From: Faucicola sp937889485
Lineage (GTDB): Bacteria; Pseudomonadota; Gammaproteobacteria; Pseudomonadales; Moraxellaceae
Reading direction: 5' to 3'
Length of the DNA stretch: 6,548 bases
Assembly: GCA_051653685.1 (NCBI GenBank)
Contig: JBOFWQ010000081.1
Location: 1 to 6,548 of the forward strand
Shown here piece by piece: positions 1 to 5,824 of this stretch (the stretch's first letter is position 1; the number at the start of each line of letters is the position of its first letter). Made by a program: the position numbers and the translations under genes. The notes below the pieces were generated by a model. The model did not search any database. It saw only the letters and a list, made by a program, of their open reading frames with translations, and was not told the DNA's origin.

Positions 1-252
1 GACCCACAGGATAATCAAGGCGCGGGCAAACAAATGAAAAAGGTGGTCAATCTCAAAGACGGGCTAGACGGTGATACCGCCAAAAAAATCAGCAAGGCGT
101 TAAAAGAGTCAGATTTGAAAGTGTCGGCAGCGATTCAAGGTGATAAAGTACGGGTCAATGATAAGAAAAAAGACACGCTACAGCAAGCGATGGCGTTTTT
201 GAAAGAAAAACAATTTGGTGTGCCACTGCAATTTAATAATTTTAAGGACTAA
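1..252 (+). CDS. yajQ: YajQ family (UPF0234) nucleotide-binding protein, C-terminal part
   Basis: The reading frame is open from the first base, so this is the last 83 codons of a gene that begins left of the window. An internal ATG at 34 is not the start. The visible part matches the second half of the family as I know it from E. coli YajQ: an AKKISKALKESDLKVSAAIQ stretch, then GDKVRV, then a helix that begins DTLQQAMAFL, ending in PLQFNNFKD (E. coli ends QFKNFRD). The full family protein is about 160 residues, so roughly half is present. YajQ proteins are small cytoplasmic proteins that bind nucleotides or RNA. A Xanthomonas member binds cyclic di-GMP and acts with a transcription factor. 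The role in this organism is not known from sequence. The gene converges on hisB with a shared terminator between them. Confidence 0.93.
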   Translation, partial: DPQDNQGAGKQMKKVVNLKDGLDGDTAKKISKALKESDLKVSAAIQGDKVRVNDKKKDTLQQAMAFLKEKQFGVPLQFNNFKD

Positions 253-255
253 TAC

Positions 256-294
256 AAAAAAAGCCCTTGTATCAAACAGGGCTTTTTTCTTTTA
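256..294. terminator. Bidirectional rho-independent terminator between yajQ and hisB
   Basis: The arms AAGCCCT (261-267) and AGGGCTT (278-284) pair perfectly. GT (269-270) can pair with AC (276-277) around one bulged T. A T-rich run follows at 285-293, and an A-run precedes the stem at 256-262, which reads as a T-run on the - strand. The structure can therefore end yajQ transcripts rightward and def-hisB transcripts leftward. It lies 3 bp after the yajQ stop codon and just beyond the hisB stop codon at 298-300, as expected between convergent genes. Confidence 0.9.
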
Positions 295-297
295 ACA

Positions 298-900
298 TCA
301 AAGACTTTCTTTAGTGCTTGGCAATCTATCAAGTGCTCTTTCATCATATTCAACCGCCATACGCAAGGCACGGGCAAACGCTTTAAAAATACTTTCAATT
401 TGGTGATGGCTGTTTTTGCCTTTGAGATTATCCAAGTGGATAGTTATCATGGCATGATTGACAAAGCCATAAAAAAACTCGCTAAACAAATCCACATCAA
501 ATGAGCCAATCATCGCACGGGTAAAGGGGATATCCATATGCAGCCCTGGACGACCTGAGATATCCACCACTGCACGGCTAAGTGACTCATCTAGTGGTGC
601 ATAAAAATGCCCATAACGTACAATGCCTTTTTTATCGCCAATGGCTTGTTTAAAAGCTTGCCCCAGCGTGATGCCCACATCTTCCACGCTGTGATGGTCA
701 TCAATGTGGGTATCGCCGTTACAGGTGATATCCATGTCAATCAAGCCATGGCGTTTGATTTGGTCGAGCATGTGGTCAAGAAACGGTACGCCCGTATCAA
801 TGGTGCCTAGACCTGTGCCGTCAAGGTTGATAGTGACGCTGATTTGGGTTTCAGCGGTGTTGCGTGCCACAGTGGCGATACGGGGCTGGCGCTGGGTCAT
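298..900 (-). CDS. hisB: Imidazoleglycerol-phosphate dehydratase, monofunctional
   Basis: This enzyme dehydrates imidazole glycerol phosphate to imidazole acetol phosphate in histidine biosynthesis, in the cytoplasm, using manganese. The 200-residue protein spans the whole dehydratase family and lacks the N-terminal histidinol-phosphate phosphatase domain that E. coli HisB carries. Visible signatures are RNTAET (13-18), GVPFLDHML (37-45), the metal-binding DDHHSVED (67-74), DESLSRAVVDISGRP (104-118) and the second metal-binding motif NSHHQIES (163-170). These supply the expected His and Glu ligands. The start is ATG at 898-900, supported by AAGGAG five bases upstream. The gene lies 32 bp downstream of def in the same direction with no terminator between them, so co-transcription is likely. 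No other his gene is visible, so the gene stands apart from the rest of the pathway in this window. Confidence 0.97.
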   Translation of the reverse strand: MTQRQPRIATVARNTAETQISVTINLDGTGLGTIDTGVPFLDHMLDQIKRHGLIDMDITCNGDTHIDDHHSVEDVGITLGQAFKQAIGDKKGIVRYGHFYAPLDESLSRAVVDISGRPGLHMDIPFTRAMIGSFDVDLFSEFFYGFVNHAMITIHLDNLKGKNSHHQIESIFKAFARALRMAVEYDERALDRLPSTKESL

Positions 901-932
901 GAGTGCTCCTTGATCCTTTTTTGGCAGATGGG

Positions 933-1463
933 TTACATGGATTTATGTTCGGCGTCTTTTTCACGCTGTTTGATAACTTTGCGTACTTTGTCACGGGCAC
1001 GGTCTTGTTTAAGCTTAGATAGATAATCTACAAAAATTTTACCATTTAGATGGTCAATTTCGTGCTGAATACACACGGCAAGCAAGCCCTCGGCTTCTTC
1101 AACAAAGGCTTGACCCGCGGCATCAACGGCCTCAATCTTTACCCGTTTTGGTCTTGCGACTTTATCATAATATTCAGGTACCGACAAACAGCCCTCTTCA
1201 TAGCCAAACAGTTCATCCACCAACGGCGTCACTTTTGGATTGATAAAGACCCGAGGCTGACTGCCGTCTTCAGATAAATCCATCACAATCAACTGAATAT
1301 GTTCATCAATCTGTGTAGCAGCAAGCCCAATGCCTTTGGCGGCATACATGGTTTGAAACATGTCATCGATTAAAGTTTTTAAGCTGTCATCAAAGACAGT
1401 AACAGGCTTGGCAAGGGTACGAAGCCTTGGGTCTGGGTAATTTAAAATAGTACGTAGGGTCAT
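933..1463 (-). CDS. def: Peptide deformylase
   Basis: Def removes the formyl group from the N-terminal formyl-methionine of new proteins at the ribosome exit, using a bound metal (usually Fe2+). The three family motifs are all intact in the 176-residue protein: GIGLAATQ (44-51), EGCLS (90-94) with metal ligand Cys92, and HEIDH (134-138) with ligands His134 and His138 and catalytic Glu135. E. coli uses Cys90, His132, Glu133 and His136, so the spacing is conserved. I chose ATG 1461-1463 because family members begin shortly before the LNYPDPRLR segment. The frame stays open upstream to a TTG at 1491-1493, and another ATG lies at 1467-1469, so the true start could be two codons earlier. No clear Shine-Dalgarno precedes either ATG. 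The C-terminal tail is lysine- and arginine-rich. The gene appears to lead a def-hisB unit; fmt, the usual partner, is absent. Confidence 0.96.
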   Translation of the reverse strand: MTLRTILNYPDPRLRTLAKPVTVFDDSLKTLIDDMFQTMYAAKGIGLAATQIDEHIQLIVMDLSEDGSQPRVFINPKVTPLVDELFGYEEGCLSVPEYYDKVARPKRVKIEAVDAAGQAFVEEAEGLLAVCIQHEIDHLNGKIFVDYLSKLKQDRARDKVRKVIKQREKDAEHKSM

Positions 1464-1569
1464 AATCATCAACTTGTAACAATACAATCGCAATCAGTGA
1501 AAAATAAAAGTAGTCGCAGAATTTGCATAGGGTAACGCAAACCCCATTTTTTGGCTACCATCCATAGAA

Positions 1570-1598
1570 TATATAATAGCAAAATAACCAATTAACAA
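1570..1598 (-). promoter_or_regulatory. Candidate sigma-70 promoter for def-hisB
   Basis: Read on the - strand, TTGTTA (1593-1598) is followed after 17 bp by TATATA (1570-1575). Transcription would begin near 1562, giving a leader of about 100 bases before def. The -35 sits in the inverted repeat ATTAAC/GTTAAT (1591-1605), which could be a regulator site. This is pattern matching in AT-rich DNA, so confidence is modest. Confidence 0.35.
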
Positions 1599-1737
1599 GG
1601 TTAATCAAACGATGTCAGAAACCAAATAATAGCCATACGCCAAAACCTCGACATTTCTAGATAAAGGTTCTCAAAATTACCCAATTCTATGATATGCTAA
1701 CCCACACTTACACGATGTAAAGCACGGGTGATTTTAA

Positions 1738-1766
1738 TCAACACATAGCTACAACATAGCTACAAT
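1738..1766 (+). promoter_or_regulatory. Candidate sigma-70 promoter for the LysM gene
   Basis: TCAACA (1738-1743, four of six matches to TTGACA) is followed after 17 bp by TACAAT (1761-1766, five of six matches to TATAAT). The start of transcription would lie near 1773, leaving a leader of about 40 bases before the ATG at 1814. The -10 spans the junction of the second and third 11-bp tandem repeats, so the repeats themselves build part of this promoter. Other candidates exist further upstream, so the assignment is tentative. Confidence 0.3.
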
Positions 1767-1775
1767 ATAGCGACA
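1743..1775. repeat. Three tandem 11-bp repeats
   Basis: Units at 1743-1753 and 1754-1764 are identical (ACATAGCTACA). The third at 1765-1775 (ATATAGCGACA) differs at two positions. Each unit contains a TAGC core spaced 11 bp from the next, close to one helical turn, so the cores face the same side of the DNA. The array lies 38 bp before the LysM gene start and overlaps its best candidate promoter. Confidence 0.85.
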
Positions 1776-1813
1776 TTAACTCTCCCAAAGTGATGACTCT
1801 TGAGCATTGAGCA

Positions 1814-2917
1814 ATGAAAAAAAAGCAAACTTTTACAAAAAAAATTTCTGTAGCCTTATTCGCGGCATTGAGCCTAACTGCCACAACTGCTGCCTACGCC
1901 AACAACCCACCGCCACGTATCAAAGCAGACGCGCCTAACCGTTATGTGGTCAAAAAAGGCGATACACTTTGGGACATCTCAGGGAAATTCTTAGAAAGCC
2001 CGTGGCGCTGGAAAGAAATTTGGGCTGCCAACCGCCAAATTCGTAATCCACATTTAATTTATCCCAAAGACATACTAATTCTTTGCGTGATCAAAGGGCA
2101 CAAACTAGTGGGAATAGACACAGGGGAAGGCTGTGCGGGCGTCGAAAAAGCATTAAACACGCCTGCCTCCAGTGATAACACCGTGGTAACCGCCGCAGGC
2201 AGCATCCCTGTGATTCCACTATCTGCCATTGAAGCTTGGTTAGATCGCAGCATTATCGTTTCTCCCAGTGACTTCAATACCACACCGTATGTCCTTGCTT
2301 CCAAAGACAAAAACATCATCACAGGTACAGGTAATAAAATCTACGCCAAAGGCGTGCCATTAATTGTGGGGCAACGTTATGGCATTTATCGTGAAGGCGA
2401 ACCGTATGTCGATCCTGCCAGCCAGCGAGTGGTAGGGCTTGAAGTGACACAAGTAGCAGCAGGTATCGTGACCAGCGTGGCTGCCAATGGGGTTTCTAGT
2501 ATCGAACTCAAAAAATCCTTTGGACAAGAAGTGCGAGAAGGCGATCGGGTGTTTGTAGAAGTCGGTCAGTATTTACCTGCTGCCTTTTATCCCAAACCTG
2601 CCACCGTTAGCCGTGGCGGGCGTGTGGTTCGCATCTTAAACTCTATTAGTAGCACAGGACGCGGCGGCGTGGTCGCCATCAATCTTGGCACCAAACAAGG
2701 GGCAGCGCCTGGCGATGTCCTCACCGTTTACCAAAAAGGCGCACTGGTGCAAGACAACTTATCACGTGTCAAAGGTGAAGCGGTAAGACTGCCCAATGAG
2801 CAAATCGGGCATATAATGGTTTTTAAAGCATTTGATGACATTAGCTATGCCTACGTGCTAGATGCAGAATCACCTATTCACATGGAAGACTACTTGTTGC
2901 CACCCGTTGGACAGTAA
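1814..2917 (+). CDS. Secreted LysM-domain peptidoglycan-binding protein of unknown function
   Basis: The 367-residue protein begins with a typical Sec signal peptide: a basic start (KKKQTFTKK), a hydrophobic core (residues 11-27) and an AYA-N cleavage site after residue 29. A single LysM domain follows at about 44-90, with YVVKKGDTLWDIS at its start and the NPHLIYPKDIL end typical of the fold. It should bind peptidoglycan glycan chains in the periplasm. The rest, about 270 residues, has no enzymatic motif that I recognise. Its C-terminal part has repeated glycine-rich beta-strand patterns such as INLGTKQGAAPGDVLTVYQKG. Cys91 and Cys107 could form a disulfide. A LysM gene between divergent def and dprA is known in Pseudomonas, so this is a conserved neighbour, not an insertion. 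The Shine-Dalgarno is poor, but the signal peptide fixes the start well. A terminator follows, so it is probably transcribed separately from dprA. Confidence 0.9.
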   Translation: MKKKQTFTKKISVALFAALSLTATTAAYANNPPPRIKADAPNRYVVKKGDTLWDISGKFLESPWRWKEIWAANRQIRNPHLIYPKDILILCVIKGHKLVGIDTGEGCAGVEKALNTPASSDNTVVTAAGSIPVIPLSAIEAWLDRSIIVSPSDFNTTPYVLASKDKNIITGTGNKIYAKGVPLIVGQRYGIYREGEPYVDPASQRVVGLEVTQVAAGIVTSVAANGVSSIELKKSFGQEVREGDRVFVEVGQYLPAAFYPKPATVSRGGRVVRILNSISSTGRGGVVAINLGTKQGAAPGDVLTVYQKGALVQDNLSRVKGEAVRLPNEQIGHIMVFKAFDDISYAYVLDAESPIHMEDYLLPPVGQ

Positions 2918-2937
2918 ATCCCTATTTTCAAGCTAAG

Positions 2938-2964
2938 AAGCCAGTCACCATGACTGGCTTTATT
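2938..2964 (+). terminator. Rho-independent terminator after the LysM gene
   Basis: Perfect 10-bp arms AAGCCAGTCA (2938-2947) and TGACTGGCTT (2951-2960) enclose a 3-base loop. The T-tract that follows is short and broken by A. The hairpin starts 20 bp after the stop codon of the LysM gene and probably separates it from dprA. Because the tail is imperfect, some read-through into dprA is possible. Confidence 0.82.
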
Positions 2965-2985
2965 GACTTTATTAATTTTCAAAAA

Positions 2986-3005
2986 ATTGATTACCAACAA
3001 TCAAT
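2986..3005. repeat. Inverted repeat upstream of dprA
   Basis: The arms ATTGATT (2986-2992) and AATCAAT (2999-3005) are perfect, with a 6-base spacer. An A-run lies on both sides. It could be an operator for dprA, or a weak terminator for leftward transcription, since the left A-run reads as T on the - strand. I found no convincing -35/-10 pair for dprA here. TTGACT at 2963-2968 is a good -35 match but has no matching -10 at normal spacing. Confidence 0.4.
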
Positions 3006-3121
3006 AAAAAAAATAGTTGCCGACGTCAAACATTGCGTGCTATGACATCAAGGTAACCAGGATAATGCCACCATCCGCCACAGACACCACCATGGTAAAA
3101 CGCCAAAATAGGAAGCGCAAT

Positions 3122-4375
3122 ATGGCAAATGACATCCCATCTTCTTTGACCGCTGAGCAGCACGCCATGCTCAATCTATGGTATTTGGTTAATTTGTCAG
3201 TACCCGTCTACGCCAAACTCATTGCTCACTTTGCCACCGCCCAACACGCAATTAGCGCAAGTTTATCTGAATGGCAGTCCTTGCAGTTACATGACAATCA
3301 TCTCAAACGTTTTTCACAATTTATTGCTGAAGGTCGTAGTAGTGAGTTTTTGCAAGTCACTTTAATGCAGCTATCACAAGGCGAATTTGGAATCGTTTTT
3401 TATGACGATCCTGCGTATCCTGCCCACCTAAAGCATATTTTTGACCCACCCCCGTTGCTATTTTATCAAGGCAACTTGCAGGCATTATCGATGCCCCAGC
3501 TTGCGATGGTGGGTAGTCGTAAGCCCAGTCCCCATGCCTCAAAAATTGCGTTTGATATGGCACAATTTTTGGCACATGAGGGCTTATGGATTACCAGTGG
3601 TATGGCAGAAGGTATTGATAGACAAGCACATTTGGGGGCATTAAGTTTGTCAGACCTGACAAAGCAAGGACGCACCATTGCTGTATTGGGTCATGGCATT
3701 CGCCAATGCTATCCTAAGCATCACATTGCGCTCAAGCAGCAAATTATTGAATCAGGTGGCTGCGTAATCAGTGAGTTACTGCCAGATATGCCAAGCAGCC
3801 GCTACCATTTTCCAAGACGTAACCGCTTGGTAGCAGGTCTGAGTCTTGCCACATTGGTGGTGGAAGCCGCCCTCAAAAGCGGTTCACTCATCACCGCAAA
3901 AGAAGCGAATGAGCAAGGCAAACAAGTCTTTGCTATTCCCAGTCACATTGATAACACCAATGCGAAAGGCTGTCACCAACTTATTCGAGAAGGGGCAACC
4001 TTGATTGACCATCCATCGCAGATACTAGAGGATTTATCCATTTTTAAATCACCCGTGCTGGCTACAACGCCCGCAGCTTTGGCAAAACAGCCGTCTCAAC
4101 CTAGCAAAAACAGTGTCATGATGAATAAAGTCGCAGCACCACCAACCAGGATACGAGTACCTGCGCCGCCTACCGCACCTCTGCAAACACCCTCCCACCT
4201 CCCGCCCTATTTACACACCTTACTCAATCAGTTAGATTGGGTAGGACAGGACTTAGACAATTTGGTCATGACCACGGGCACCGACATCGCCACCTTGACA
4301 GGTTGGCTTGTAGAACTAGAACTCATGGGACACGCCATGCAGCGTGGCGGCTTATACATGCGGTGTCGTTCATAG
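3122..4375 (+). CDS. dprA: DNA processing protein DprA (Smf), RecA loader for transformation
   Basis: DprA binds incoming single-stranded DNA in the cytoplasm during natural transformation, protects it and loads RecA. The 417-residue protein has an N-terminal helical region (about 1-85), the Rossmann-like DprA domain with VGSRKPS (130-136), TSGMAEGID (158-166) and FPRRNRLVAGLS (230-241), then GSLITAKEA and the IPSHIDNTNAKGCHQLIREGA segment. A proline-rich linker leads to a C-terminal winged-helix domain (about 360-415). The family motif usually reading GTGLD-YP is GHGIRQCYP here. I chose ATG 3122 because AGGAAG lies six bases upstream and the protein then begins like its family. The frame also offers ATG 3092, ATG 3065 and TTG 3017, which would add basic, unconserved-looking residues. 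Its stop codon overlaps the tsaC Shine-Dalgarno, so the two genes are probably translationally coupled. Confidence 0.95.
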   Translation: MANDIPSSLTAEQHAMLNLWYLVNLSVPVYAKLIAHFATAQHAISASLSEWQSLQLHDNHLKRFSQFIAEGRSSEFLQVTLMQLSQGEFGIVFYDDPAYPAHLKHIFDPPPLLFYQGNLQALSMPQLAMVGSRKPSPHASKIAFDMAQFLAHEGLWITSGMAEGIDRQAHLGALSLSDLTKQGRTIAVLGHGIRQCYPKHHIALKQQIIESGGCVISELLPDMPSSRYHFPRRNRLVAGLSLATLVVEAALKSGSLITAKEANEQGKQVFAIPSHIDNTNAKGCHQLIREGATLIDHPSQILEDLSIFKSPVLATTPAALAKQPSQPSKNSVMMNKVAAPPTRIRVPAPPTAPLQTPSHLPPYLHTLLNQLDWVGQDLDNLVMTTGTDIATLTGWLVELELMGHAMQRGGLYMRCRS

Positions 4376-4385
4376 AGGTATATTC

Positions 4386-4991
4386 ATGCAATTTAATCAA
4401 AGCCAAATACAAGACGTATATAAATTTTTACAAGCAGGACATTTGCTAGCCTATCCCACAGAAGCAGTCTGGGGTATTGGCTGCGACCCGTTTAATGAAA
4501 CAGCCGTCAAGCAAATTCTCAGCATCAAAAACCGCCCCATGCACAAAGGCATGATCGTAGTTACCGCTGATATTGCACTCATCCAACCTTTTTTGCAGCC
4601 GCTAGCGCAAGCGACTGTCGCAAAAATTACCCATAGCTGGCAATCACAAATGCCCCAAGCCACCACATGGCTGCTACCCATCCCTGCGCAACTACAAACT
4701 TGTATGCCAGCTTGGCTTACGGGCGGGCGTAGCACCTTAGCGGTGCGCGTCATCCAGCACCCACTCATTGCTGCACTTTGTCGCCACATCGCCCAAAACG
4801 ATCCCCAAAACCCATTTGGATTTTTAGTGTCCACCAGCTGCAATCCATCAGGGCAAACACCTGCCTGTAACTATCGACAAGCGCATCACTATTTTGCCGA
4901 CGAAATAGGCTATCTTCAGGGTGAAACTTTAGGCTTTAACCGTCCCAGCCAAATACTTGATGCCCTAACCGAGCAGCAAGTGCGCGCCTAA
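4386..4991 (+). CDS. tsaC: Threonylcarbamoyl-AMP synthase, TsaC type
   Basis: TsaC makes threonylcarbamoyl-AMP from threonine, bicarbonate and ATP. TsaD with its partners then transfers the group to A37 of tRNAs reading ANN codons (t6A). The 201-residue protein is TsaC-length, without the extra C-terminal domain of Sua5. Key segments are YPTEAVWGIGCDP (23-35), the KNRPMHKG substrate-binding motif (48-55), STLAVRV (116-122) and STSCNPSG (149-156). E. coli has STSANLSG at the last position, so Cys152 replaces alanine here. The usual WPGP segment is replaced by a QSQMPQ stretch (86-91). The start is ATG 4386, with GAGG seven bases upstream. The frame is open further back to 4344, but that part overlaps dprA and has no site. 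The gap to dprA is 10 bp, so the two form an operon. Confidence 0.95.
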   Translation: MQFNQSQIQDVYKFLQAGHLLAYPTEAVWGIGCDPFNETAVKQILSIKNRPMHKGMIVVTADIALIQPFLQPLAQATVAKITHSWQSQMPQATTWLLPIPAQLQTCMPAWLTGGRSTLAVRVIQHPLIAALCRHIAQNDPQNPFGFLVSTSCNPSGQTPACNYRQAHHYFADEIGYLQGETLGFNRPSQILDALTEQQVRA

Positions 4992-5002
4992 CACCCACAA
5001 AA

Positions 5003-5029
5003 AAACCCTAAAAACCCACTTTAAGTGGG
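5003..5029 (-). terminator. Hairpin after tsaC with its T-tract on the leftward side
   Basis: CCCACT (5015-5020) pairs with AGTGGG (5024-5029) around a 3-base loop. No T-run follows on the + strand. On the - strand the stem is followed by a run of five T (5010-5014 complement) and more T beyond, as for a rho-independent terminator of leftward transcription. No leftward gene is visible to its right in this window. It starts about 23 bp after the tsaC stop codon and may instead protect the 3' end of the tsaC transcript. Confidence 0.45.
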
Positions 5030-5044
5030 GAATATAACCTTGCG

Positions 5045-5073
5045 CCCTTGAAATTCAAGTGAACTACCATTAT
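5045..5073 (+). promoter_or_regulatory. Candidate RpoH (sigma-32) heat-shock promoter for grpE
   Basis: CCCTTGAAA (5045-5053) matches the heat-shock -35 consensus very well. ACCATTAT (5066-5073) lies at about the right distance for the CCCCAT-type -10, with 12-13 bp between CTTGAA and this element. The same DNA also reads as a sigma-70 pair, TTGAAA (5048-5053) and TATCAA (5071-5076) at 17-bp spacing, so basal and heat-induced transcription could share the site. The -35 is part of the palindrome CTTGAA-A-TTCAAG (5047-5059). The leader to grpE would be about 80 bases. Confidence 0.6.
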
Positions 5074-5163
5074 CAAAACCCGTAAGCGGCGCCTTGTAAG
5101 CCAGCTGACAAACACCGTTAATAATCACTAACCGATAACTCATCCGTCAAACAAGGAGTGATC

Positions 5164-5760
5164 ATGAATTCCGTAGACCAACCGCAAAATATCCCATCAC
5201 AAACCGCCTCAGAAGCCTACCAAAATGAAGCCACTTCCCATGAGCTCAAAGATGCCATCGAGCAATTTGAACCAAGCAGTGAGAAAAAAACCATTCCAAG
5301 CCAAGTCGACTTAAGCACCTTTGAACAGCGCATTGCCGAACTTGAAGGTCAAGTCAAAGAAGCCAAAGAAGCCCATGCCCGCGCCAACGCCGAAGCATAC
5401 AACGCACGCAACCGCATGGAACAAGAAACCGAAAAAACCAAAAAATTTGCCCTAGAACGCTTCGCCAAACAGCTTCTAGACGTAGTTGACAACCTTGAGC
5501 GCGCCATTGACAGCAGCCAATCGGACAATGACCCCGTACTAGAAGGCGTCAAACTTACCCACAAGTCACTGCTAGACATCCTAGAAAAAAATGGCATCCA
5601 AGTCGTCAATCCTGAAGGTGCCACCTTTAATGCCGACCTGCACGAAGCCGTAGGAATTGACCCAGAAGCCAGTCCCAACCAAGTGGGGCAAGTCCTACAA
5701 AAAGGCTACACCCTAAACGACCGCCTATTGCGCCCTGCCATGGTTCGAGTCGGCAACTAA
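5164..5760 (+). CDS. grpE: GrpE, nucleotide-exchange factor of DnaK
   Basis: GrpE is a homodimeric cytoplasmic co-chaperone that releases ADP from DnaK so that ATP can bind and substrate can leave. The 198-residue protein has the full family layout: a polar, probably disordered start (about 1-45), a long helix with heptad character (about 50-110) that forms the dimer coiled coil, then LDVVDNLERA, GVKLTHKSLLDILEKNGI, and the C-terminal beta domain with FNADLHEAV and the signature GYTLNDRLLRPAMVRVG next to the end. I chose ATG 5164 because AAGGAG ends five bases before it. A GTG at 5158 in the same frame overlaps that ribosome site and is unlikely to be used. dnaK follows in the same direction after 132 bp, and a heat-shock-like promoter precedes grpE. 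Confidence 0.97.
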   Translation: MNSVDQPQNIPSQTASEAYQNEATSHELKDAIEQFEPSSEKKTIPSQVDLSTFEQRIAELEGQVKEAKEAHARANAEAYNARNRMEQETEKTKKFALERFAKQLLDVVDNLERAIDSSQSDNDPVLEGVKLTHKSLLDILEKNGIQVVNPEGATFNADLHEAVGIDPEASPNQVGQVLQKGYTLNDRLLRPAMVRVGN

Positions 5761-5783
5761 CTTCAAACACCCAAAAAAATTGT

Positions 5784-5816
5784 GGTTTACCGCTTGAAAA
5801 ATTCATCCAGTAAACC
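5784..5816. repeat. Nested inverted repeat between grpE and dnaK
   Basis: The outer arms GGTTTAC (5784-5790) and GTAAACC (5810-5816) are perfect. A smaller inner pair, TGAA (5795-5798) and TTCA (5802-5805), lies between them. The structure encloses the -35 element of the dnaK promoter candidate, and its right arm runs into the -10. It could be an operator, or a hairpin in a read-through grpE-dnaK transcript. No T-tract follows, so it is not an ordinary terminator. Confidence 0.55.
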
Positions 5817-5824
5817 GATATAAA
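5793..5824 (+). promoter_or_regulatory. Candidate RpoH (sigma-32) heat-shock promoter for dnaK
   Basis: CTTGAAA (5793-5799) matches the heat-shock -35. ACCGATAT (5814-5821) resembles the CCCCAT-type -10, with 15 bp between CTTGAA and it, which is normal. TTGAAA with TATAAA (5819-5824) would also form a sigma-70 pair, but at a long 19-bp spacing. A promoter here would let dnaK be expressed above grpE, in line with the larger amount of DnaK that cells need. Confidence 0.55.

Larger units (their letters stand above)
1464..1813. other. 350-bp non-coding region between divergent def and the LysM gene
   Basis: I find no convincing protein gene in this stretch. It is AT-rich and holds candidate promoters in both directions, listed separately: a leftward one at 1570-1598 and a rightward one at 1738-1766. 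A second rightward candidate has TATAAT at 1572-1577 with a poor upstream element near 1550 (TTTGGC, 16-bp spacing). It overlaps the leftward -10, so the two could compete. Small inverted repeats are visible: ATTAAC/GTTAAT (1591-1596 and 1600-1605), TTACA/TGTAA (1708-1712 and 1716-1720) and TGATT/AATCA (1729-1733 and 1736-1740). Any of these could be an operator, but none matches a site I recognise. Three tandem 11-bp repeats lie near the right end. Confidence 0.7.

Noticed and set aside
607..1026. Several + strand open frames opposite hisB and the end of def (67, 69 and 60 codons)
   Set aside because: They are antisense to genes with complete, well-conserved motifs, resemble no protein I know, and have no ribosome sites that stand out.
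2059..2322. An 87-codon - strand frame inside the LysM gene
   Set aside because: It lies wholly within a convincing + strand gene and its translation shows no domain or signal; it is a shadow frame.
2963..2992. TTGACT (2963-2968) as a dprA promoter
   Set aside because: The -35 match is good, but no acceptable -10 lies 16-18 bp downstream, and the hexamer falls in the tail of the LysM-gene terminator.
3017..3121. N-terminal extension of DprA from TTG 3017 or ATG 3065
   Set aside because: The extra 19-35 residues do not look like the family start, while ATG 3122 has a good AGGAAG site and a typical beginning.
4451..4843. A 130-codon - strand frame opposite tsaC, and a 109-codon one opposite grpE (5349-5678)
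   Set aside because: Long antisense frames arise easily opposite genes with this codon use. The + strand genes carry full family motifs, and these do not.
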